Positions 46,187 through 60,439 are shown, counted from the first letter of the stretch. The stretch is DNA of 64,000 nt from Agitococcus lubricus (GCF_003051055.1 NZ_QAON01000013.1:46338-110337), one strand, 5' to 3'. Numbers and translations are program-made. Notes: generated from the letters alone by a model not told the origin.

Positions 46187-48235
46187 TTACTTAACCTTCA
46201 TACCTGCCGTTGCACCACTATCAGGAGATAATAAGAATATTTCTTTACCACCTGCACCTGCGGCCAACACCATACCCTCAGAAACACCAAACTTCATTTG
46301 ACGGGGTGCTAAGTTAGCGACCATCACGGTCAATTTGCCAATTAAATCTTCGGGTTTATATGCTGATTTAATACCTGCAAACACGGTGCGTTGCTCATTA
46401 CCTAAGTCTAGGGTGAGCTTTAATAACTTAGCTGCTTCAGGAATATGCTCAGCATTGACAATCTTGGCAATCCGCAAATCGACCTTAGCAAAATCATCAA
46501 TGCTAATGGTGGGTGCAATCGCTTCAATGGTGCTGGCTTTTTCGGTTTTTGGTGCAGCTTTAGCCACAGTAGTAGGCGCGGTTGCAGCTAAGTCTTCTTT
46601 TGAGGCTTCAACCATCGCTTGTACTTTGTCTTTTTCGACACGGGTCATTAAGGGGGTAAAGGCATTAATTTTATGACGCAACAACAATTGCTCACGTGCT
46701 TGCCATGCTAAAGAGTCAATATTCAAAAATTGCTGACTAGCTGCGGCGGTGACAGGCAAAATAGGCGACAAATAAGTCATTAATTGACGGAATAGGTTTA
46801 AGCCTACACTACAAACCGCTTGGACTTGCTCTTTATTAGCAGGGTCTTTGGCTAATGCCCACGGCTTTTTTTCGTCAATATATTGGTTAGCTTTGTCGGC
46901 TAAAGCCATTATCTCACGGACGGCTTTGCCAAAGTCGCGGCTGTCATAATGCTCGGCAATGGTTGTGCCTGCATTCACAAATTCAGCCAATAATTCAGGC
47001 TCGGCACAGGTTGCTGATAAGAAACCATCAAATTGTTTGTTAATAAAGCCCGCACAACGACTGGCAATGTTAACCACTTTACCCACTAAATCACTGTTTA
47101 CCTTAAACATAAAGTCTTCAAGGTTAAGGTCAATGTCTTCAACACTAGCCGATAATTTAGAGGCAAAGTAATAACGCAAATATTCAGGATTCAAGTTGTC
47201 TAAATAGCTACGCGCTTTGATAAATGTACCGCGTGATTTAGACATTTTTTGGCCATTTACCGTTAAAAAACCATGTGCAAAGATGCCTGTGGGTTTGCGG
47301 AAACCCGCACCATCTAACATGGCAGGCCAAAATAGCGCGTGGAAGTAAACAATATCTTTACCAATAAAATGATAAACTTCGGTTTTGCTGTCGGCATCTA
47401 ATGCCCAATAATCATCAAAGTTTAGGCCGCGTTTTTCACACAAATTCTTAAAACTGGCCATGTAGCCAATCGGTGCGTCTAACCACACATAAAAATACTT
47501 ATTAGGTGCATCAGGAATTTCAAAGCCAAAATAGGGGGCATCTCTCGAAATATCCCAATCGGCTAAACCACTGTCAAACCATTCACCTAATTTATTAGCC
47601 ACTTCGGGTTGCAAGCGACCAGAACGCGTCCATTCTTTGAGCATGGCTTCAAAGTCTGGCAATTTAAAGAAGTAATGTTCTGATTCTTTTTCAATAGGTG
47701 TTGCACCAGAAATGGTGGAGTAAGGATTTTTTAACTCGGTGGCCGCATAGGTTGCGCCACATTTTTCGCAAGAGTCACCGTATTGGTCTTTCTCGCCACA
47801 TTTAGGACAGTCCCCTTTAATAAAGCGGTCTGCCAAAAATAATTGTTTTTCGGGGTCAAATAATTGGCGAATAGGGCGCGTGGCGATATGGCCAGCATCA
47901 CGATTTTTTAGATAAATAAAACGGGACAATTCGCGGTTTTCATCAGCATGCGTGGAGTGATAGTTATCAAAGGCAATATGAAAGCTGGCAAAGTCGGCTT
48001 CATGTTCTGCTTTGACGTTGGCAATTTGTTGTTCTGGTGGAATGCCATTTTGCTCTGCTTTGAGCATAATTGCGGTGCCATGCGCATCATCGGCACAGAC
48101 ATATAGGCAATCGTGCCCACGGGATTTTTGAAAACGCACCCAAATATCGGTTTGGATATATTCAACTAAATGGCCTAAATGGATAGAGCCATTGGCGTAG
48201 GGCAACGCACTGGTGACTAAGATACGGCGTGTCAT
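46187..48235 (-). CDS. metG: Methionyl-tRNA synthetase
   Basis: This class I synthetase starts at ATG 48235 ([28 protein letters not shown]), giving 682 residues; the frame extends further but unlike the family. Motifs: HIGH-type HLGH, a four-Cys zinc knuckle ([18 protein letters not shown]), KMSKS near residue 330, and a C-terminal EMAP/OB tRNA-binding dimerisation domain (last ~110 residues, [34 protein letters not shown]). It charges initiator and elongator tRNA-Met. It is divergent from the Mrp gene. Confidence 0.97.
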   Translation of the reverse strand: MTRRILVTSALPYANGSIHLGHLVEYIQTDIWVRFQKSRGHDCLYVCADDAHGTAIMLKAEQNGIPPEQQIANVKAEHEADFASFHIAFDNYHSTHADENRELSRFIYLKNRDAGHIATRPIRQLFDPEKQLFLADRFIKGDCPKCGEKDQYGDSCEKCGATYAATELKNPYSTISGATPIEKESEHYFFKLPDFEAMLKEWTRSGRLQPEVANKLGEWFDSGLADWDISRDAPYFGFEIPDAPNKYFYVWLDAPIGYMASFKNLCEKRGLNFDDYWALDADSKTEVYHFIGKDIVYFHALFWPAMLDGAGFRKPTGIFAHGFLTVNGQKMSKSRGTFIKARSYLDNLNPEYLRYYFASKLSASVEDIDLNLEDFMFKVNSDLVGKVVNIASRCAGFINKQFDGFLSATCAEPELLAEFVNAGTTIAEHYDSRDFGKAVREIMALADKANQYIDEKKPWALAKDPANKEQVQAVCSVGLNLFRQLMTYLSPILPVTAAASQQFLNIDSLAWQAREQLLLRHKINAFTPLMTRVEKDKVQAMVEASKEDLAATAPTTVAKAAPKTEKASTIEAIAPTISIDDFAKVDLRIAKIVNAEHIPEAAKLLKLTLDLGNEQRTVFAGIKSAYKPEDLIGKLTVMVANLAPRQMKFGVSEGMVLAAGAGGKEIFLLSPDSGATAGMKVK

Positions 48236-48389
48236 ATTCGGTTCAATCATCAGATTAAAGAAAGGCGCTACTATAACCGATAATGAAAATGCGTTAGCAT
48301 TATGCGCCAAAATTTTCTTTGTATTAGCCCCTTTATTAGCCATAATTGGACTTGATGTAGGGGGCTACCGCAGTTTTTAGAGTCATGTT

Positions 48390-49466
48390 ATGTCCATATC
48401 CCGTGCGCATGTAGAAGCGGTTTTAGCCAAGATTACAGACCCTTATACCCATCGTGATTACGCTCACTATATTTATCAATTAACGATTGAGCAGGATAAT
48501 ATCGAATTGATGTTAGCCTTGCCTTATCCTTTTGCTAGCATCGGCCAGGCCTTAGAACAGCAAATAGAGCAGGCCTTACGTGTGACAGGTGCAAAATCGG
48601 TACGTTGTCGTTTGGCACTGGATGTCCCCAGAGCTAAGCCACAAGCAGGTGTAGAGGGCGTTGCCCCCATTAAAAATGTCATTGTCGTCGCATCAGGTAA
48701 AGGTGGTGTCGGTAAATCGACAACGGCTGTTAATTTGGCACTGGCTTTAGCGCAGGAAGGTGCATCAGTTGGGATATTGGATGCCGATATTTATGGCCCT
48801 AGCCAGCCAACGATGTTGGGTTTGAGCGGTCAAACGCCAAAAATTCAAGATAATGCCTTTGTGCCTTTACAAGCACACGGCCTACAAGTGATGTCGATTG
48901 GCTTTTTAACAGGGGATGACAATACGCCCGTTGTTTGGCGAGGGCCAAAAGCGACTGGCGCACTGATTCAGTTATTTGGTCAAACTGCATGGCATGATTT
49001 GGATTATTTAATTGTTGATATGCCACCGGGCACAGGTGATATTCAATTAACCTTGGCACAACGTATTCCTGTGGTGGGTTCAGTCATTGTCACTACGCCA
49101 CAAGATATTGCTTTATTAGATGCTAAAAAAGGCATTGAGATGTTCCGTAAAGTAAATATCAATGTGTTAGGTGTGGTGGAGAATATGTCTTTACATATTT
49201 GCTCTAATTGTGGCCATGCCGATGCAATATTTGGTGCAGGGGGGGGCGAGCGGATTGCGAAGGATTATCAAACGGAGTTGCTCGGGCAATTGCCATTAGA
49301 TAAATCTATTCGTGAGCAAACAGATAGCGGTAAACCGACAGTACTAGCAGAGCCTAAAGCCAAACTTGCTGCGTTATATACCGAAATTGCCCGTAAAGTT
49401 GCTGCAAAATTAGCGATTGAAGACGCGGTACCTCGTAACCGTATTATGACTTTTTTTGGGAAATAA
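48390..49466 (+). CDS. apbC: Iron-sulfur cluster carrier Mrp/ApbC
   Basis: This 358-residue P-loop ATPase of the Mrp/NBP35 family has an N-terminal MIP18-like domain (about 1-80), deviant Walker A VASGKGGVGKSTTAVNLA near 105, YGPSQPTMLG, and the CxxC cluster-binding pair in HICSNCGHADAIFG. It binds and transfers [4Fe-4S] clusters. The arrangement divergent from metG is conserved in gammaproteobacteria. Confidence 0.95.
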   Translation: MSISRAHVEAVLAKITDPYTHRDYAHYIYQLTIEQDNIELMLALPYPFASIGQALEQQIEQALRVTGAKSVRCRLALDVPRAKPQAGVEGVAPIKNVIVVASGKGGVGKSTTAVNLALALAQEGASVGILDADIYGPSQPTMLGLSGQTPKIQDNAFVPLQAHGLQVMSIGFLTGDDNTPVVWRGPKATGALIQLFGQTAWHDLDYLIVDMPPGTGDIQLTLAQRIPVVGSVIVTTPQDIALLDAKKGIEMFRKVNINVLGVVENMSLHICSNCGHADAIFGAGGGERIAKDYQTELLGQLPLDKSIREQTDSGKPTVLAEPKAKLAALYTEIARKVAAKLAIEDAVPRNRIMTFFGK

Positions 49467-49484
49467 AACTCTTTATGGTTTCGA

Positions 49485-49552
49485 TCCTTCGACAGGCTCA
49501 GGGCTGGCCAAGCTCAACCAACAAGCACGCACCTTGAGCGTAGTCGAAAGGT
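49485..49552. repeat. REP-like palindromic repeat
   Basis: CCTTCGACAGGCTCAGG (from about 49486) is an imperfect inverse complement of CCTTGAGCGTAGTCGAAAGG ending at 49551, with about 30 bases between. This pattern is common as a dispersed extragenic repeat in several bacterial genomes. It lies in the apbC-dcd gap. Confidence 0.6.
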
Positions 49553-49628
49553 AATTATGAGTGATAAACGGTCGGGGTGAGGGCAAAAGTCAAATGCCCA
49601 TATTCCTAAATTTTTTTGGAAAATAAAG

Positions 49629-50195
49629 ATGAGTATTAAAGCAGATAAGTGGATTCGTCGTATGGCCGAACAATACGACATGATTAGTCCGTTTGAGGCT
49701 AATCAGGTGCGTAGTGTCAATGGTGAAAAAATCATTTCTTATGGCGTATCGAGTTACGGTTATGATGTGCGTTGTGCGCGTGAATTTAAGGTCTTTACCA
49801 ATGTCTATTCAGCCACCGTTGACCCCAAAAACTTTGACGAAAAAAGTTTTGTGGATATTGTTGATGATGTTTGTATTATTCCGCCAAACTCTTTTGCTTT
49901 AGCACGTACGGTGGAATATTTCAAAATCCCACGCAATGTATTAACGGTTTGTTTGGGAAAGTCAACCTATGCGCGTTGTGGCATTATTGTCAACGTAACG
50001 CCTTTAGAGCCAGAGTGGGAAGGTCATGTGACCTTAGAGTTTTCTAATACCACGAATTTACCTGCCAAAATTTACGCTAATGAAGGCGTGGCACAAATGC
50101 TCTTTTTTGAGTCTGATGAAGTTTGTGAAACATCGTATAAAGACCGTGGTGGTAAATATCAGGGACAACAAGGTGTGACACTGCCTAAAGCCTAA
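49629..50195 (+). CDS. dcd: dCTP deaminase
   Basis: This 188-residue dUTPase-fold enzyme has the family features [69 protein letters not shown] (holding the catalytic Glu and Arg) and the C-terminal [13 protein letters not shown] arm. It deaminates dCTP to dUTP for dTMP synthesis. It lies downstream of apbC, an order also usual in Pseudomonas. It ends at a strong terminator. Confidence 0.96.
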   Translation: MSIKADKWIRRMAEQYDMISPFEANQVRSVNGEKIISYGVSSYGYDVRCAREFKVFTNVYSATVDPKNFDEKSFVDIVDDVCIIPPNSFALARTVEYFKIPRNVLTVCLGKSTYARCGIIVNVTPLEPEWEGHVTLEFSNTTNLPAKIYANEGVAQMLFFESDEVCETSYKDRGGKYQGQQGVTLPKA

Positions 50196-50213
50196 CCACC
50201 GATAATCCCTAAC

Positions 50214-50247
50214 TAAAAGCGATGACATAAATCATCGCTTTTTTTAT
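50214..50247 (+). terminator. Terminator after dcd
   Basis: AAAAGCGATGA pairs perfectly with TCATCGCTTTT around a 6-base loop and continues into a T-run at 50239-50245. Confidence 0.9.
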
Positions 50248-50615
50248 GGGGTTTTATATTATTTTTATATATAAAAGTGTTTTTTTAATCTTATAAGTTC
50301 TAAATGTTTTACGTTCTAATTATGACAAGTCAACAGGATTTTTGAGTCAGTCTTAAGTTTATGCTGTCTTAGACGTAGGTTTTTTGCTTAAAAAATGTGT
50401 GATTTGTCAGTAAATGTTAATGATTTCATGAAACTGTCATATTTAAGTCACGGTTTTGTCATCTAAGTTTCAAATACTTACGTCCAAGTTAATTCACGCC
50501 ACCGACGTTGTACCCAAGTGGCTTTTTTAGTGTCAACTGATTCTCTAGCAATTTATGTATGTCAGTTGAATGATAAGTTTTTAATCGTAAATAAAGGTCT
50601 GAGGAGACTCATCCC
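50248..50615 (+). other. Porin upstream regulatory region
   Basis: This long AT-rich leader before the porin has no gene. It holds the 11-bp-periodic Pho-box-like repeats at 50423-50462. A consensus -35/-10 pair is not obvious, which suits an activator-dependent promoter. Confidence 0.5.
50423..50462 (+). promoter_or_regulatory. PhoB-box-like direct repeats upstream of the porin
   Basis: Four 7-mers spaced by 4 bases: ATTTCAT (50423), CTGTCAT (50434), AAGTCAC (50445) and TTGTCAT (50456). The known Pho box is two 7-bp repeats CTGTCAT/CTGTCAY separated by 4 bp, so the 11-bp period and the TGTCAT core fit well. This would place the porin under phosphate-starvation control (inference). Confidence 0.6.
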
Positions 50616-51752
50616 ATGAAACGTAATCTCATTGCTTTAGCCGTATTATCTGCAACAGTTGCGCCATTAACCGCACAAGCTAACCCCAAAGTATATGGTC
50701 AAATCAATTTATCTGCTGAGGCCTATGAACAAGATAGAGATGGTTCTGTGAATGACCAAGAATTTACCCGTATGCAAAGCAATGCCTCTCGCTTTGGTGT
50801 AAAAGGTGAAGCAGAATTAACAGGTACATTAAGTGCTGTTTATGGTATTGAATGGGAAGTGACAGCAGATGGTGATGATATTAGTCGTTTATCTGCGAGC
50901 ACAACCACTGCCGTTGATACAAACGGTGATGGTAAAGCAGACAGTACCGATGGTAAAGCCACATCAACATCAACCATTTCCAACGGTAATCGCTTAGATT
51001 TAACGCAACGTAATCGTTTTATCGGTATCAAGCATCAAGACTTTGGTACAATCAAAATGGGTAAATATGATACCTATTTAAAGTTGGCTCAAGGCAAAGT
51101 GGATTTGTTTAATGATTTTGCGGCGGATATGCAGTTTACTATTGCTGGTGAAAATCGTATCAACAATGTGATTGGTTATGAATCGCCAAAAATCATGAAT
51201 ACTCAGTTCAATATCATGGCTCAGACTCAAGATACGGCAAGTAAAGCGACAAATGGTAATTCGCTATCAATTGTGCATCATAATGAAGAATCAGGTCTAT
51301 ATTTAGCGTTAGCAGCAGATATGGGTATTAACGGCAGCTCTGCCGTATTTAGTAGTCGTGAAAACGATACGATGCGTCTAGTTGGCTCTTATAAAATAGC
51401 TGATTTAACTTTAAATGCGTTATATAGCACTAGCAGTGCGGTTGTTGAAACAAAGCGTGCAGATGGAAAAATGTATGATGATGCAGAAACTGCATATTTG
51501 TTGGGTGCTGCATATAAGTTAAATGATATTGTTTTCAAGGCACAGTACAGTGCTGCCGAAGCAGATGATACAGACGGTTTAGCGGCTACGGCTAATGTTG
51601 AAAAGACACAAGCCACTATTGGTGCTGACTATAACTTCAGTTCTAAAACTCGCGCTTTTGTATGGTATACCATGCAAGAAGAAACTAAAAAAGTGGCAAT
51701 AAATAACATTGAAACCAACATTTTAGCGATTGGTATGGAAACTAAGTTTTAA
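50616..51752 (+). CDS. Outer-membrane general porin
   Basis: This 378-residue porin has a 22-residue signal peptide (LTAQA then NPKVYGQINLSAEAYE), many amphipathic strands, RFGVKGEAELTGTLSAVYGIEWEV, NRFIGIKHQDFGTIKMGKYDTYLK (strand motifs of Gram-negative porins) and a C-terminal Phe (AIGMETKF) recognised by the Bam machine. An acidic loop at residues 101-113 (DTNGDGKADSTDG) resembles calcium-binding DxNxDG loops and is flanked by Ser/Thr-rich sequence, probably the pore or surface loop. It is preceded by Pho-box-like repeats. Confidence 0.9.
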   Translation: MKRNLIALAVLSATVAPLTAQANPKVYGQINLSAEAYEQDRDGSVNDQEFTRMQSNASRFGVKGEAELTGTLSAVYGIEWEVTADGDDISRLSASTTTAVDTNGDGKADSTDGKATSTSTISNGNRLDLTQRNRFIGIKHQDFGTIKMGKYDTYLKLAQGKVDLFNDFAADMQFTIAGENRINNVIGYESPKIMNTQFNIMAQTQDTASKATNGNSLSIVHHNEESGLYLALAADMGINGSSAVFSSRENDTMRLVGSYKIADLTLNALYSTSSAVVETKRADGKMYDDAETAYLLGAAYKLNDIVFKAQYSAAEADDTDGLAATANVEKTQATIGADYNFSSKTRAFVWYTMQEETKKVAINNIETNILAIGMETKF

Positions 51753-51811
51753 TTTAGAGACACCAAAGATTAAAGGCTAAGGAAAGCCTCCATAAGGACA
51801 TGTTTTTAAGT

Positions 51812-51838
51812 AACCCGCGCACAGCGGGTTTTTTATTT
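51812..51838 (+). terminator. Terminator after the porin gene
   Basis: AACCCGC pairs with GCGGGTT around a short loop (GCACA), followed by TTTTAT. It lies 60 bp past the stop. Confidence 0.8.
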
Positions 51839-52016
51839 TATTGAGACAAAACCGATGTCCTGTTAGAATCCGCGTCATTCTTCAAGGCTTGGTATTTTAT
51901 GGTCGTGTGTGTGCATAAAAAGCAGAAGTTTTGCATCGTGTCAAAACAAATTTTCTGTCATTTGCCGCTTGCATTCACACAAAATGACCGTTTAACGCCC
52001 AGTCCAACCTTCCTAA

Positions 52017-54594
<2,578 letters not shown>

Positions 54595-54643
54595 TACCTG
54601 TTGATTTGATAAGACGCTCAGTCTTATGAGTCATTAACCTTAA

Positions 54644-55948
<1,305 letters not shown>

Positions 55949-55972
55949 TCTAAGTTAAGATTTAGCGTCAAG

Positions 55973-56010
55973 AAGCCGTTTTAATTAACTGAATTAGAAC
56001 GGCTTTTTAG
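55973..56010 (+). terminator. Terminator after eno
   Basis: AAGCCGTT (55973-55980) pairs with AACGGCTT (55998-56005), followed by a T-run. The loop is 17 bases. Confidence 0.75.
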
Positions 56011-56049
56011 TTTTTAGTGTTAATACTGATTCAGTCATAAGGCTATGGC

Positions 56050-56376
56050 ATGTTAAATTCATTATTTGGTCGACTGCTTATTTTGATGTCGGCACTCATT
56101 TTTTGTACTCTACAAAGCCTATTATGGATTGGTGATGGTGGACTGTTAGATTATCAGGATTTACTGAGACAAATAGAGCAACAAAAAGATGAAAATGCAC
56201 GTTTAACTGAGCGCAATCAAATCTTACAAGCAGAAATCAATGACCTAAAAAATGGTACAGAATCCATTGAAGAGCATGCACGTTTAGATTTAGGTATGGT
56301 TAAACAAGGTGAAACATTTTTTCGGGTTGTTAAAGCAACGGTGGTTGCACCAACACCGACAGAGCAAACACCTTGA
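56050..56376 (+). CDS. ftsB: Cell division protein FtsB
   Basis: This 108-residue bitopic protein has a single N-terminal membrane segment (LLILMSALIFCTLQSLLWIG) and a leucine-zipper-like coiled coil (LLRQIEQQKDENARLTERNQILQAEINDLKNG). The C-terminal EEHARLDLGMVKQGETFFRVV block is conserved in FtsB. It forms the FtsQBL complex at the septum. It overlaps ispD by 4 bp (TTGA). Confidence 0.93.
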   Translation: MLNSLFGRLLILMSALIFCTLQSLLWIGDGGLLDYQDLLRQIEQQKDENARLTERNQILQAEINDLKNGTESIEEHARLDLGMVKQGETFFRVVKATVVAPTPTEQTP

Positions 56377-57065
56377 ACTATTGGCTAATCATGCCTGCGG
56401 CAGGCACAGGTAAGCGTTTTGGCGCAGATAAACCCAAGCAGTACTTAGCGCTAGGTCAGAAAACGGTCATGCAATGTACGGTAGACCGCTTAACCCAGTT
56501 ATCACAAATCCAACAAGTGATTATCCCTATTCATCCACAAGATAACTTTGTTCATCAGTTAGCGTTTCAACAGCCTGAAAAAATACGATTTGTTATGGGA
56601 GGTGCGGAGCGTTCTGACTCTGTATTAGCAGGATTAAGAGCCATTCAAACACAAGCACACGCGCAAGATTGGGTCTTGGTACATGATGTCGCACGACCTT
56701 GTGTGCGGTTAAGTGATATCCAACGTTTATTTGAGCAGTTAGCGCATGATGAAGTGGGGGGAATTTTAGCCAATCAAGTGCGTGATACCATTAAGCAAGG
56801 CACAGCAGAACAAAAAATTTCGCATACTGTCCCACGTCAGCAACTATGGCAGGCACTGACACCGCAAATGTTTCGGTTCGAGTTATTATTCAAGGCCTTG
56901 ATGCAAGCGCAACAACAAGGCTTACAAGTTACAGATGAAGCCTCCGCGATTGAATTATTAGGGTATCAGCCACGCTTGATAGCAGGTGCTTATGACAATC
57001 TTAAAATTACCTATTTTGAAGACTTAGCCTTGGCAGAATATTTATTAGATAGGCAGAAAATATGA
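56373..57065 (+). CDS. ispD: 2-C-methyl-D-erythritol 4-phosphate cytidylyltransferase
   Basis: This 230-residue enzyme has the nucleotide-binding [18 protein letters not shown] (about residues 8-25), with later HDVARPCV, and [11 protein letters not shown] near the C-terminus. It couples CTP to methylerythritol phosphate in the MEP isoprenoid pathway. The start is the TTG at 56373, overlapping the ftsB stop as TTGA; the first ATG (56391) would remove residues usually conserved in the fold. It overlaps ispF by 4 bp. Confidence 0.93.
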   Translation: MNYWLIMPAAGTGKRFGADKPKQYLALGQKTVMQCTVDRLTQLSQIQQVIIPIHPQDNFVHQLAFQQPEKIRFVMGGAERSDSVLAGLRAIQTQAHAQDWVLVHDVARPCVRLSDIQRLFEQLAHDEVGGILANQVRDTIKQGTAEQKISHTVPRQQLWQALTPQMFRFELLFKALMQAQQQGLQVTDEASAIELLGYQPRLIAGAYDNLKITYFEDLALAEYLLDRQKI

Positions 57066-57553
57066 AATATCCTCGTATTGGGCATGGTATAGATGTGCAT
57101 CGTTTTGGGGAAGGTGGCAGTATCACCTTAGCAGGTGTAAATATCGCTCATAGTCAGGGTTTAGTGGCACACTCGGACGGAGATGTTGCTCTACATGCGT
57201 TATGTGATGCGTTATTGGGGGCGTTAGCCTTGGGAGATATTGGTAAACATTTTCCTGATACCGACATGGCCTATAAAAATGCCGATAGCCGTGTGTTATT
57301 ACGCCGAGTATTTGCTTTAGTACAGGAAAAAGGTTATCAACTGGGGAATTGTGATTTAACGATTTTGGCTGAAAAGCCTAAGTTGGCACCACATATAGCC
57401 CTAATGCAGCAGCGTATCGCTGAGGACTTAGCAAGTACGTCGGACTCTGTGAGTATTAAAGCAACAACCACCGAAAAATTAGGTTTTGTTGGACGACAAG
57501 AGGGCATAGAAGCCCACGCAGTGGTATTGTTAGTCCCTATATCAGGCTCATAG
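57062..57553 (+). CDS. ispF: 2-C-methyl-D-erythritol 2,4-cyclodiphosphate synthase
   Basis: This 163-residue trimeric enzyme has the zinc-site motif GIDVHRF (residues 9-15), the [32 protein letters not shown] segment and [22 protein letters not shown] at the C-terminus. It forms the cyclodiphosphate in the MEP pathway. It shares 4 bp with ispD, and truD, which is often next in Pseudomonadales, is absent; surE follows after 37 bp. Confidence 0.96.
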   Translation: MKYPRIGHGIDVHRFGEGGSITLAGVNIAHSQGLVAHSDGDVALHALCDALLGALALGDIGKHFPDTDMAYKNADSRVLLRRVFALVQEKGYQLGNCDLTILAEKPKLAPHIALMQQRIAEDLASTSDSVSIKATTTEKLGFVGRQEGIEAHAVVLLVPISGS

Positions 57554-57590
57554 CATCTTTGTTCATTTCTCCTTTCTAATTGAGTATAAA

Positions 57591-58361
57591 ATGCATATTT
57601 TACTGAGTAATGATGATGGCGTTTTTGCACCAGGCTTGGCTGCCTTGGCAGAGAGTTTAAGCCGTATTGCAAAAGTCACCGTCATGGCACCAGAAACTGA
57701 ACGCAGTGGTTATTCCAGCGCCTTAACCTTAGACCGTCCTTTGCGTCCAATACAATTAGATAATGGTTTTTGGTCGGTGAATGGTACTCCTGCGGATTGT
57801 GTGTATTTAGCCCTCAATGGTTTTTTTGACGATGAGCCAGATTTTGTTGTCACAGGCATTAATTCAGGTGCAAATTTGGGTGATGATGTCATTTATTCAG
57901 GTACGGTAGGTGCTGCCTTAGAAGGTCGGTTTTTAGGTAAACCTGCTTTGGCCGTGTCGTTAGCAGGGGCTAAGGTTAAACATCATACAGAGCCTTCAGC
58001 GTTTGCTGTCGCTGCAGACCTTGTCAAAGCATTAATTGAACATTGGCATGAGCTCAACTTACCTGCACACAATATTATCAACATGAATGTGCCAGATTTA
58101 CCCATAGAGGCAATTAAAGGCTTTAAATTGACCCAGTTAGGTAAACGCCAGCGTGGTTTATCGGTGCAAAAAAGCCATGACCCTAGAGGACGAGCCGTAT
58201 ATTGGATTGGTTTAATGGGCGAGCCTGAGCCTGCGCATAAAGATACTGATTTTGCCGTGATTGAGCAGGGCTACGTCAGTTTGACACCATTACAAACCGA
58301 CCTTACCAGCCATGAAGCCTTACCACCTTTAGCGGACTGGTTAGTAAAAAAGCAGGGTTAG
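57591..58361 (+). CDS. surE: 5'/3'-nucleotidase SurE
   Basis: This 256-residue metal-dependent phosphatase has the N-terminal motif ILLSNDDGVFAPG (Asp8/Asp9 type ligands), TERSGYSSALTL, and SGANLGDDVIYSGTVGAALEG. It removes phosphate from nucleoside monophosphates during stationary phase. It is linked to nlpD and rpoS as usual, although pcm (often between) is absent. Confidence 0.96.
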   Translation: MHILLSNDDGVFAPGLAALAESLSRIAKVTVMAPETERSGYSSALTLDRPLRPIQLDNGFWSVNGTPADCVYLALNGFFDDEPDFVVTGINSGANLGDDVIYSGTVGAALEGRFLGKPALAVSLAGAKVKHHTEPSAFAVAADLVKALIEHWHELNLPAHNIINMNVPDLPIEAIKGFKLTQLGKRQRGLSVQKSHDPRGRAVYWIGLMGEPEPAHKDTDFAVIEQGYVSLTPLQTDLTSHEALPPLADWLVKKQG

Positions 58362-58501
58362 AAAACAATATTTTACATGAAATTAACGCTGTTATTACTT
58401 GATTTTAATTGAGAATTAGCTTTTAGTAAGCTGCGTTTTGTGCTTATTCAACTGGGGTCTATTGTAGGCTTCGACTATCGTTTAGAGAGTGTAAACAGTG
58501 T

Positions 58502-59365
58502 ATGTCAGTTTTGCTTCTTATGCCAAAAAATTCATGGTTAGCGCCCACCTTAGTTGCGTTATTAATGACAGGATGTGCCTCTGTATCTAAAAAAGAAGCA
58601 ACACCACCTGCACCCAATACAAACGCTGTTAAAACCGAAAAGCCCAAATTGACACAGGCTGCACCGCCAACGTATCGGGTTAAAGCAGGCGATACCCTGT
58701 ATTCTATTTCGGTGAGATTTGATAAAGATTATCGAGAATTAGCTAAAATCAATAATCTCGATGAAAAATTCACTATCTATGTTGACCAGCAACTACGCTT
58801 AGATACCGCTGATGCAGATACGCCTGCACCTGCTACCGTCCCTGCAACTAAGCCTATCCCAAGTAATAAGCCGATTGTCGCCACCCCCATTAAAGACCCT
58901 ACACCTAGTACAACGGTCGCCAAAAAGCCAGCGGAAACAGTCGTTAAAAATACGCCGTCTGTCGGCACAAACGTGCAAGCAATCAGTAAAAGTGGTTCAC
59001 TGACTTGGAGTTGGCCAATAACTGGTCAGCTACTTAAGCGGTTTAGTAGTGAAGGTGTTGGCAGTAAAGGCATCGACATTGCTGGTAAACGCGGTGATAT
59101 TGTTAAAGCATCCGCTGATGGTGTAGTTGTTTATGCTGGTGAAGGCTTAGTCGGATACGGTAAATTGATTATCCTTCGCCATAATGATGAATACATCACA
59201 GCCTATGCCCACAATGACCGACTTATTGCTAGTGAAGGGCAAAGAGTTAAACTGGGGCAAACGATTGCTGAAGTAGGTTCTACGGGTACAGATAGAGATA
59301 AATTACATTTTGAGATTCGTTATAAGGGTAAACCCATTGATCCATTAACCATTTTGCCAAATTAA
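58502..59365 (+). CDS. nlpD: NlpD-type amidase-activating lipoprotein
   Basis: This 287-residue lipoprotein has the lipobox LLMTGC (Cys25), a LysM domain (YRVKAGDTLYSISVRF onwards, about 58-100), a Pro/Thr/Lys-rich linker and a C-terminal LytM (M23) domain ending HFEIRYKGKPIDPLTILPN. In the domain the first catalytic His is replaced (GSKGIDIAG), as in E. coli NlpD, so it should be an activator of peptidoglycan amidases rather than an active endopeptidase. It lies upstream of rpoS, whose promoter in other bacteria is inside nlpD. Confidence 0.93.
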   Translation: MSVLLLMPKNSWLAPTLVALLMTGCASVSKKEATPPAPNTNAVKTEKPKLTQAAPPTYRVKAGDTLYSISVRFDKDYRELAKINNLDEKFTIYVDQQLRLDTADADTPAPATVPATKPIPSNKPIVATPIKDPTPSTTVAKKPAETVVKNTPSVGTNVQAISKSGSLTWSWPITGQLLKRFSSEGVGSKGIDIAGKRGDIVKASADGVVVYAGEGLVGYGKLIILRHNDEYITAYAHNDRLIASEGQRVKLGQTIAEVGSTGTDRDKLHFEIRYKGKPIDPLTILPN

Positions 59366-59523
59366 GATTGCGATACTGCTCACCCTTTGCTTATTTTAGC
59401 AATAAAGGGGCTATAGCTAATTCAGATAAATATAAAGACTAACAGAAAGAAATTTCAGTTAATAATGTATTTATCCTCTGACTAAAGCGCTATCAGTTCT
59501 ACCCAATATGGGGAGGCAGTATC

Positions 59524-60420
59524 ATGACAACACAAAAATCAACAGCAATAAAAAATAAAAAAACACCTGTCACACACGCTACCGATGCCACACAGCTTTA
59601 TCTGCATGACATCGGTATTTCACCTCTGCTATCAGCAGAAGAAGAAGTGCATTTTGCCCGACTGGCAAAGGAAGGTGTCGAAAGTGCTAGACGTAGAATG
59701 ATTGAAAGCAATCTGCGCTTAGTGGTCAAAATCGCCCGTCGCTATGCTAATCGTGGCCTATCATTTTTAGATTTAATTGAAGAAGGGAATTTGGGTCTGA
59801 TTCATGCGGTTGAAAAATTCGACCCTGAGCGAGGATTCCGATTTTCAACCTATGCCACTTGGTGGATTAGACAAACGATTGAGCGGGCGCTGATGAGTCA
59901 AACCCGCACCGTTAGATTACCCGTTCATATTGTCAAAGAGCTAAATTTATATTTACGAGCCGCTCGTGAATTGAGTCAAAAACTCGACCACGAACCCAGT
60001 GCCGAAGAAATAGCAACATTATTAGATAAGCCGATTTCAACAGTCGAACAAATGCTCGGCTTAACAGAAAAAGTTACCTCGATTGATAGTAGTTTTGCCT
60101 CCGATAATGATAAAAGTCTCCTAGATACTTTATCTGACCCACATACGCCTGACCCAGCAGATGCTATACAAAACAATGAATTAAGTCATAGTCTTGAACA
60201 TTGGTTAGAGCAATTGCCTGAGCGTCAGCGTGAAGTACTCATGCGTCGTTTTGGTTTGGCTGGTTTTGAAGCTGCCACACTGGAAACGGTGGGAGAGCAA
60301 ATCGGATTGACACGCGAACGTGTACGTCAAATACAGGTAGATGCCTTACGTCGTCTGCGCGAAATTTTAATGCGTGAGGGATTGTCGGCTGAGACTTTGT
60401 TTGAAAATACCTTGCATTAG
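59524..60420 (+). CDS. rpoS: RNA polymerase sigma factor RpoS
   Basis: This 298-residue sigma-70 family protein has region 1.2-2 ([78 protein letters not shown]), region 3 and region 4 helix-turn-helix ([28 protein letters not shown]). It is shorter than E. coli RpoS (330) at the N-terminus. It directs stationary-phase and stress transcription. The nlpD-rpoS order supports the assignment. GGGGAGGCAG is a strong ribosome site before the ATG. Confidence 0.94.
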   Translation: MTTQKSTAIKNKKTPVTHATDATQLYLHDIGISPLLSAEEEVHFARLAKEGVESARRRMIESNLRLVVKIARRYANRGLSFLDLIEEGNLGLIHAVEKFDPERGFRFSTYATWWIRQTIERALMSQTRTVRLPVHIVKELNLYLRAARELSQKLDHEPSAEEIATLLDKPISTVEQMLGLTEKVTSIDSSFASDNDKSLLDTLSDPHTPDPADAIQNNELSHSLEHWLEQLPERQREVLMRRFGLAGFEAATLETVGEQIGLTRERVRQIQVDALRRLREILMREGLSAETLFENTLH

Positions 60421-60439
60421 TCATTTGAGCTATGAACAC

